A stretch of 19,531 nt of DNA, from positions 11,345-30,875 of the forward strand of contig PLUZ01000221.1 of NCBI GenBank assembly GCA_003162995.1, in the 5' to 3' direction. The first letter of the stretch is position 1. The number at the start of each line of letters is the position of its first letter. The notes beneath the pieces are model-generated. The model worked only from the letters and a program-made list of their open reading frames with translations, made no database searches and was not told the DNA's origin. The translations under genes and the position numbers were made by a program. This DNA comes from Methylocapsa sp. (GTDB lineage: Bacteria > Pseudomonadota > Alphaproteobacteria > Rhizobiales > Beijerinckiaceae). Positions 16,610-19,531 of this stretch are shown piece after piece.

Positions 16610-16960
16610 AGTGGAGGCTTCTGTTGCCAGGTGCCTCCGGACCCCGCCTTAAAGTGCTACCTCCAAGGACTTAATTTCGGTACCATTACCGCATTACGCG
16701 GCAACAGCCACCGGAGCATAGTTGTCGTTGGCAACTATAAGTTCGGCCCGATGACGGCGGAACCATGCCGGGCAAAAGACAGTCCTTTACACTCCCCGTC
16801 GAACCTATTTCGCCCCCGCCAAAATCCGCTCAATGTGTTAGATCGCATCGTCCACCGGATAATGCGGAACAGGCTTTGGTGGAGGCGCCGGGTACCGCCC
16901 CCGGGTCCGAAGAGCTTATTTCGACGCCGTTTATCGCCATAGCTGCACGAGGCAGCTCTT
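16610..16960 (-). ncRNA. ssrA: Permuted two-piece tmRNA
   Basis: On the minus strand the tRNA-like acceptor part comes first and ends in an encoded CCA at 16877. After a 59-base intervening segment comes the coding part, beginning GGGGGCG at 16817. GGGGGCG pairs over 7 bp with CGCCTCC just before ACCA, closing the acceptor stem, which is the proof of permutation. GAAATAGGTTCGACGGGG follows as the usual 5' tmRNA sequence. The tag frame (16732 to 16694) reads ANDNYAPVAVAA then TAA, preceded by TAGTT. A 6-bp stem (16613-16638) lies near the 3' end and another (16941-16957) near the 5' end. The outer ends are estimates. The precursor should be cut into two RNAs. Open frames across this stretch on the plus strand are not genes. 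Confidence 0.93.
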
Positions 16961-16979
16961 TAAATATAGCATGACAGCG

Positions 16980-17296
16980 CGCTTTTCATAGGGGGCAGGG
17001 GTGACTTAAAACAAACTGCCGGCACCTATGAGGATAGGCTGCACTGCGACGATAGGGCGGACCCGAAGCTGTTTAGCACAAAGATATGAAGAGCTAGGGC
17101 ACTGCCTTTTGCCCGCGGCGGCCCTTGGCGGGGTGCCGCCGTCGCGGTAAGCTTCGGATGCAAGACGTGTGATGCATCGGCCGCCAATGTGAGAACGATG
17201 GCTTCAATCCGGCGCGGATCGCGGTTTTGGAAATAAGCGCTCGTAGACGCTTAATTGAGCTGCGCGCAAATCAGCGTCAGCATAGGAGGAAAACCA
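16980..17296. other. Intergenic region between divergent ssrA and the orphan gene
   Basis: This 317-base stretch must contain the ssrA promoter (minus) and the promoter of the gene at 17297 (plus). It contains one strong GC-rich hairpin: CCGCGGCGGC (17113-17122) pairs with GCCGCCG and GCGG (17135-17147) across a 2-base bulge. No U-run follows on either strand, so it is not a standard terminator. No coding frame is convincing. Confidence 0.5.
16985..17014 (-). promoter_or_regulatory. Candidate ssrA promoter
   Basis: TTGTTT (17009-17014 on the complement) and TATGAA (16985-16990) are 18 bases apart and about 25 bases before the first tmRNA stem. An alternative -10-like TATATT lies closer to the gene. 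This is weak evidence from sequence pattern and position only. Confidence 0.25.
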
Positions 17297-17797
17297 ATGG
17301 CGGGCAAAATGGATTTTACCCCCGATGAATGGAAGACGCTTTTGGAAAGCGTGATGATGGCGGGGCTGGCCGTAACCGCGGCCGACCCAAGCGGGCTTTG
17401 GGGAACGCTCAAGGAAAGCATGGCTACCGCACGGGCGGTCATCGGCGCGAAACATGATGCCAATGCGACGGAGCTGATCAAGGCGATCGCAGGAGAATTC
17501 GAGACCGGCGATGGGCGGGCGGCCGCTCGCGATGGGCTGCGGACGCAGCTCTCCGGGAAAACGCCCCCTGAAATTGTGGCTAAATCCCTTGAAATCCTGA
17601 GGCAAGCGGCGGCCATCGTCAGCGCGAAGGCTCCGGCGGATGCCGCCGCCTTCAAGGGCTGGCTCCAGCATATAAGTCAAGTGGTCGCCGAGGCCTCGAC
17701 AGAAGGAGGTTTTCTAGGGTTTGGCGGCGTGACCATTAGCGAGGCGGAAAAGGCAACACTCGTCCAGATCTCAACAAGTCTCGGCCTCGCGGCTTAA
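17297..17797 (+). CDS. Conserved hypothetical protein, all-helical
   Basis: The 166-residue protein starts MAGKMDFTPDEWKTLLESVMMAGLAVTAADPSG and looks mostly alpha-helical and soluble, without a signal peptide or membrane helix. The last 45 residues, with APADAAAFKGWLQHISQ, EGGFLGFGG and SEAEKATL, look like a conserved core. I recall similar unnamed proteins in other proteobacteria but know no domain name or function. The start is certain: AGGAGG stands 7 bases upstream of ATG 17297, the strongest ribosome site in the window. That suggests high expression. A strong hairpin follows the stop. Confidence 0.8.
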   Translation: MAGKMDFTPDEWKTLLESVMMAGLAVTAADPSGLWGTLKESMATARAVIGAKHDANATELIKAIAGEFETGDGRAAARDGLRTQLSGKTPPEIVAKSLEILRQAAAIVSAKAPADAAAFKGWLQHISQVVAEASTEGGFLGFGGVTISEAEKATLVQISTSLGLAA

Positions 17798-17831
17798 ATA
17801 AGTCGGCTGGTCAACGATCACACATAGGGGA

Positions 17832-17854
17832 TGGCGGCAGAAATTCTGCCGCCA
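17832..17854. terminator. Perfect 11-bp hairpin after the orphan gene
   Basis: TGGCGGCAGAA pairs with TTCTGCCGCCA around a single base, so the real loop is a few bases of the A/T centre. It lies 35 bases past the stop of the 17297-17797 gene. No U-run follows, so it may stabilise the 3' end or act with Rho rather than as a classic intrinsic terminator. Confidence 0.45.
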
Positions 17855-17939
17855 GGCGAAAGTTCATTTAGTAATCTTTGATATTTTATGTTATAAATTA
17901 TTAAACAGCATCCGCGCACGCTCTGTTCTCGGTTTTGAC

Positions 17940-18497
17940 ATGAGTATTTTTGTATGTCGGATTATTGCGGCGATAGCCGCAACGGCGGCTGTATTCGCAT
18001 CAGCCTTCGCCTGCCCCGCTCCAGTCATGCATTTCGCACCAGCAGAAAACCTCGAACAGATTGATGTAGGGCTGATGGATGCTGCGCAACACGAAATCGA
18101 TCTTGCGGCTTTTGTGTTGACCGACGGGGGAATCATGCAAGCGCTTGGGCGCGCTTCGGATCGAGGTGTTCAGGTGCGCATTTATTTGGAGGCAAAAAAC
18201 CTAGGCAAAACAATTTACACGAAGCATTTTCAATCTCTTGCCGAGAATCAAAAGGTAAAAATACGCCTTAAAAGCAGCGATCCTTTCCTAATGCACCTAA
18301 AGGGCTACCAAATCGACGGCACCTTGCTACGCACCGGAGCCGCCAATTTTTCAGTTTCCGGCCTTAAGGATCAGGACAACGATCTCATCGTGATTCAATG
18401 CGAGGAGACTGTCGCGGCCTTCAAAAACAATTACGATAGTCTTTTTGAGCGAGGCATTAACATCGGCGATGTGTCTACGGCCAAGGTAAATCAATAG
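17940..18497 (+). CDS. Secreted phospholipase D-like (Nuc-type) protein, single HKD motif
   Basis: The 185-residue protein has a signal peptide (about 1-24, ending AFA before CPAPVMHFAP) and one PLD domain. MDAAQHEIDLAAFVLTDGGIMQAL and RGVQVRIYLEAKN give the N-terminal half. HLKGYQID supplies the HxKxxxxD motif, followed by RTGAANFSVSGLKDQDND. This is the size and layout of bacterial Nuc endonucleases, which dimerise to bring two HKD motifs together; some relatives act on phospholipids. The location is probably periplasmic or extracellular. A Cys directly after the cleavage site is not a good lipobox. The gene and its upstream DNA are visibly AT-richer than neighbours, which hints at acquisition. 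No clear ribosome site precedes ATG 17940. Confidence 0.82.
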   Translation: MSIFVCRIIAAIAATAAVFASAFACPAPVMHFAPAENLEQIDVGLMDAAQHEIDLAAFVLTDGGIMQALGRASDRGVQVRIYLEAKNLGKTIYTKHFQSLAENQKVKIRLKSSDPFLMHLKGYQIDGTLLRTGAANFSVSGLKDQDNDLIVIQCEETVAAFKNNYDSLFERGINIGDVSTAKVNQ

Positions 18498-18619
18498 TTC
18501 ATCTCTTCTTCAGCCGTCCCCCCGGCTTCGATCGTAAACCTAGATCAAAAATCTCAGTAGCACGGATGAGCTTGCGGTCAAACATTCCCAATTGCGCAAA
18601 ATGCCATTAAAGGTTTGCG

Positions 18620-19429
18620 ATGCAAACCTATCTCAAACTTCTCGCCAAGATCCTGCGCGATGGCGAGGTTAAGGCCGATCGCACCGGAACCGGAACCCGC
18701 TCGATTTTCGGCTATCAGATGCGGTTTGACTTGCGCCAAGGCTTTCCGCTCGTCACCACCAAGAAGCTGCATTGGAAATCCATCGTCCATGAGCTTTTAT
18801 GGTTTTTGCGCGGCGACACCAATATCGCCTATCTGAAGGCGCAAGGCGTCGGCATTTGGGACGAATGGGCCGACCAAAACGGCGATCTCGGACCTGTCTA
18901 CGGCAAGCAATGGCGCGCGTGGCAAGCCCCGGACGGGCATGTCATCGACCAGATTTCCGGTGTCGTGGAGGAAATCAAGCGCAATCCTTTTTCCCGCCGT
19001 TTGATCGTCTCCGCTTGGAACCCCGCTGATCTGCCGCAGATGGCGCTCGCACCCTGCCATTGCCTGTTTCAGTTTTATGTCGCTGAGGGGACGGATGGCA
19101 AAAAAAGGCTTTCATGCCAGCTCTACCAGCGTTCGGCGGATGTGTTTTTGGGAGTGCCTTTCAACATTGCAAGCTATGCGCTTCTAACTGCAATGGTCGC
19201 GCATGTGACAGGCCTAGACGCGGGTGATTTCGTGCATAGCTTTGGCGATGCGCATCTCTATCAAAACCATCTCGAACAGGCCCGCCTGCAACTCACCCGG
19301 ATGCCGCGCCCCTTGCCCCGGCTGACGTTCAACCCCGAAGTCGTATCGCTCTTTGATTTCCGCTCCGAAGACATCATCCTCGAGGCCTACGACCCGCATC
19401 CCCCGATCACGGCCCCGGTTGCGATATAG
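18620..19429 (+). CDS. thyA: Thymidylate synthase
   Basis: The 269-residue enzyme methylates dUMP to dTMP using methylenetetrahydrofolate. Features are [19 protein letters not shown] near 20-38, [27 protein letters not shown], the double-Arg [12 protein letters not shown], the catalytic Cys in [12 protein letters not shown], and [23 protein letters not shown]. It ends in the usual [10 protein letters not shown]. Length is that of the short bacterial form. AAAGG lies upstream of ATG 18620. A dihydrofolate reductase gene often follows thyA, but here a tRNA begins 82 bases after the stop. Confidence 0.97.
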   Translation: MQTYLKLLAKILRDGEVKADRTGTGTRSIFGYQMRFDLRQGFPLVTTKKLHWKSIVHELLWFLRGDTNIAYLKAQGVGIWDEWADQNGDLGPVYGKQWRAWQAPDGHVIDQISGVVEEIKRNPFSRRLIVSAWNPADLPQMALAPCHCLFQFYVAEGTDGKKRLSCQLYQRSADVFLGVPFNIASYALLTAMVAHVTGLDAGDFVHSFGDAHLYQNHLEQARLQLTRMPRPLPRLTFNPEVVSLFDFRSEDIILEAYDPHPPITAPVAI

Positions 19430-19511
19430 GGGCGGCTCAAGGCGACGGCGCAAGGGCGTTGACGCTCGAAACCCAGTATGCGACCACGTTTCGCCGCGCA
19501 AGACTGATCGC

Positions 19512-19531
19512 GGGCGGTTAGCTCAGTTGGT
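19512..19531 (+). tRNA. 5' end of a tRNA, probably tRNA-Val, cut by the window edge
   Basis: The last 20 bases, GGGCGGTTAGCTCAGTTGGT, give a 7-base acceptor strand, TA, the D-stem GCTC and the D-loop AGTTGGT, which is a standard tRNA 5' end. GGGCGGT is common in alphaproteobacterial tRNA-Val, but the anticodon lies outside the window. Confidence 0.8.

Noticed and set aside
16631..16942. Plus-strand frame of 103 codons
   Set aside because: It lies entirely on the complement of the permuted tmRNA gene and has no family features.
1..19531. CRISPR array, insertion sequence, phage or integrase
   Set aside because: No regularly spaced repeats, transposase motifs or phage genes were seen on either strand.

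Overview
The window looks like chromosomal housekeeping DNA from an alphaproteobacterium, most likely of the order Hyphomicrobiales (Rhizobiales). The signs are an aa3 cytochrome oxidase operon in the order typical of that group (coxB-coxA-ctaB-coxF-ctaG-coxC-DUF983-SURF1, followed by thrC, an M16 peptidase and a GNAT gene), an EipB/DUF1849 envelope protein, an alpha-type SspB, and a circularly permuted two-piece tmRNA gene. I cannot name the genus from sequence alone; Beijerinckiaceae-like relatives would fit. No transposase, integrase, phage gene or CRISPR array was found.

Layout. At 1-415 a long perfect palindrome lies 3' of a small heme-degrading-type monooxygenase gene (minus). Opposing it is a secreted DUF2380/DUF3280-like protein (408-962, plus). 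A minus-strand pair, glycerophosphodiester phosphodiesterase and RidA, lies at 1002-2233 with a 4-base start/stop overlap. After a non-coding gap come eipB, a 3-hydroxyisobutyryl-CoA hydrolase and an overlapping four-helix membrane protein (2665-5194, plus). From 5214 to 15338 every gene is on the minus strand. Read in its own direction this is the cytochrome oxidase operon: structural subunits II, I and III, heme O synthase, CoxF, the CuB chaperone CtaG, a DUF983 protein and SURF1, then thrC-M16-GNAT. A clear intrinsic terminator follows coxC and separates the core from the tail. Upstream of coxB lie a non-coding gap, sspB (minus) and the permuted ssrA (minus). The right-hand end holds an orphan conserved protein with a perfect Shine-Dalgarno, a small secreted phospholipase-D-like protein in AT-richer DNA, thyA, and the first 20 bases of a tRNA.

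How the parts work together. The cox genes encode and assemble one terminal oxidase. ssrA and sspB act in one pathway: tmRNA tags stalled nascent proteins and SspB delivers tagged proteins to ClpXP. Here they are adjacent and co-oriented, and the tag reads ANDNYAPVAVAA.

Most worth a second look: (1) both carboxylate positions that normally build the Mg/Mn site between oxidase subunits I and II are changed together (Asp to Glu in CoxA, Glu to Lys in CoxB); (2) the ssrA-sspB pairing; (3) three palindromes, each just 3' of a minus-strand gene; (4) a 55-residue coxF that length-filtered gene calling would miss; (5) the secreted mini-PLD protein in an AT-rich patch.
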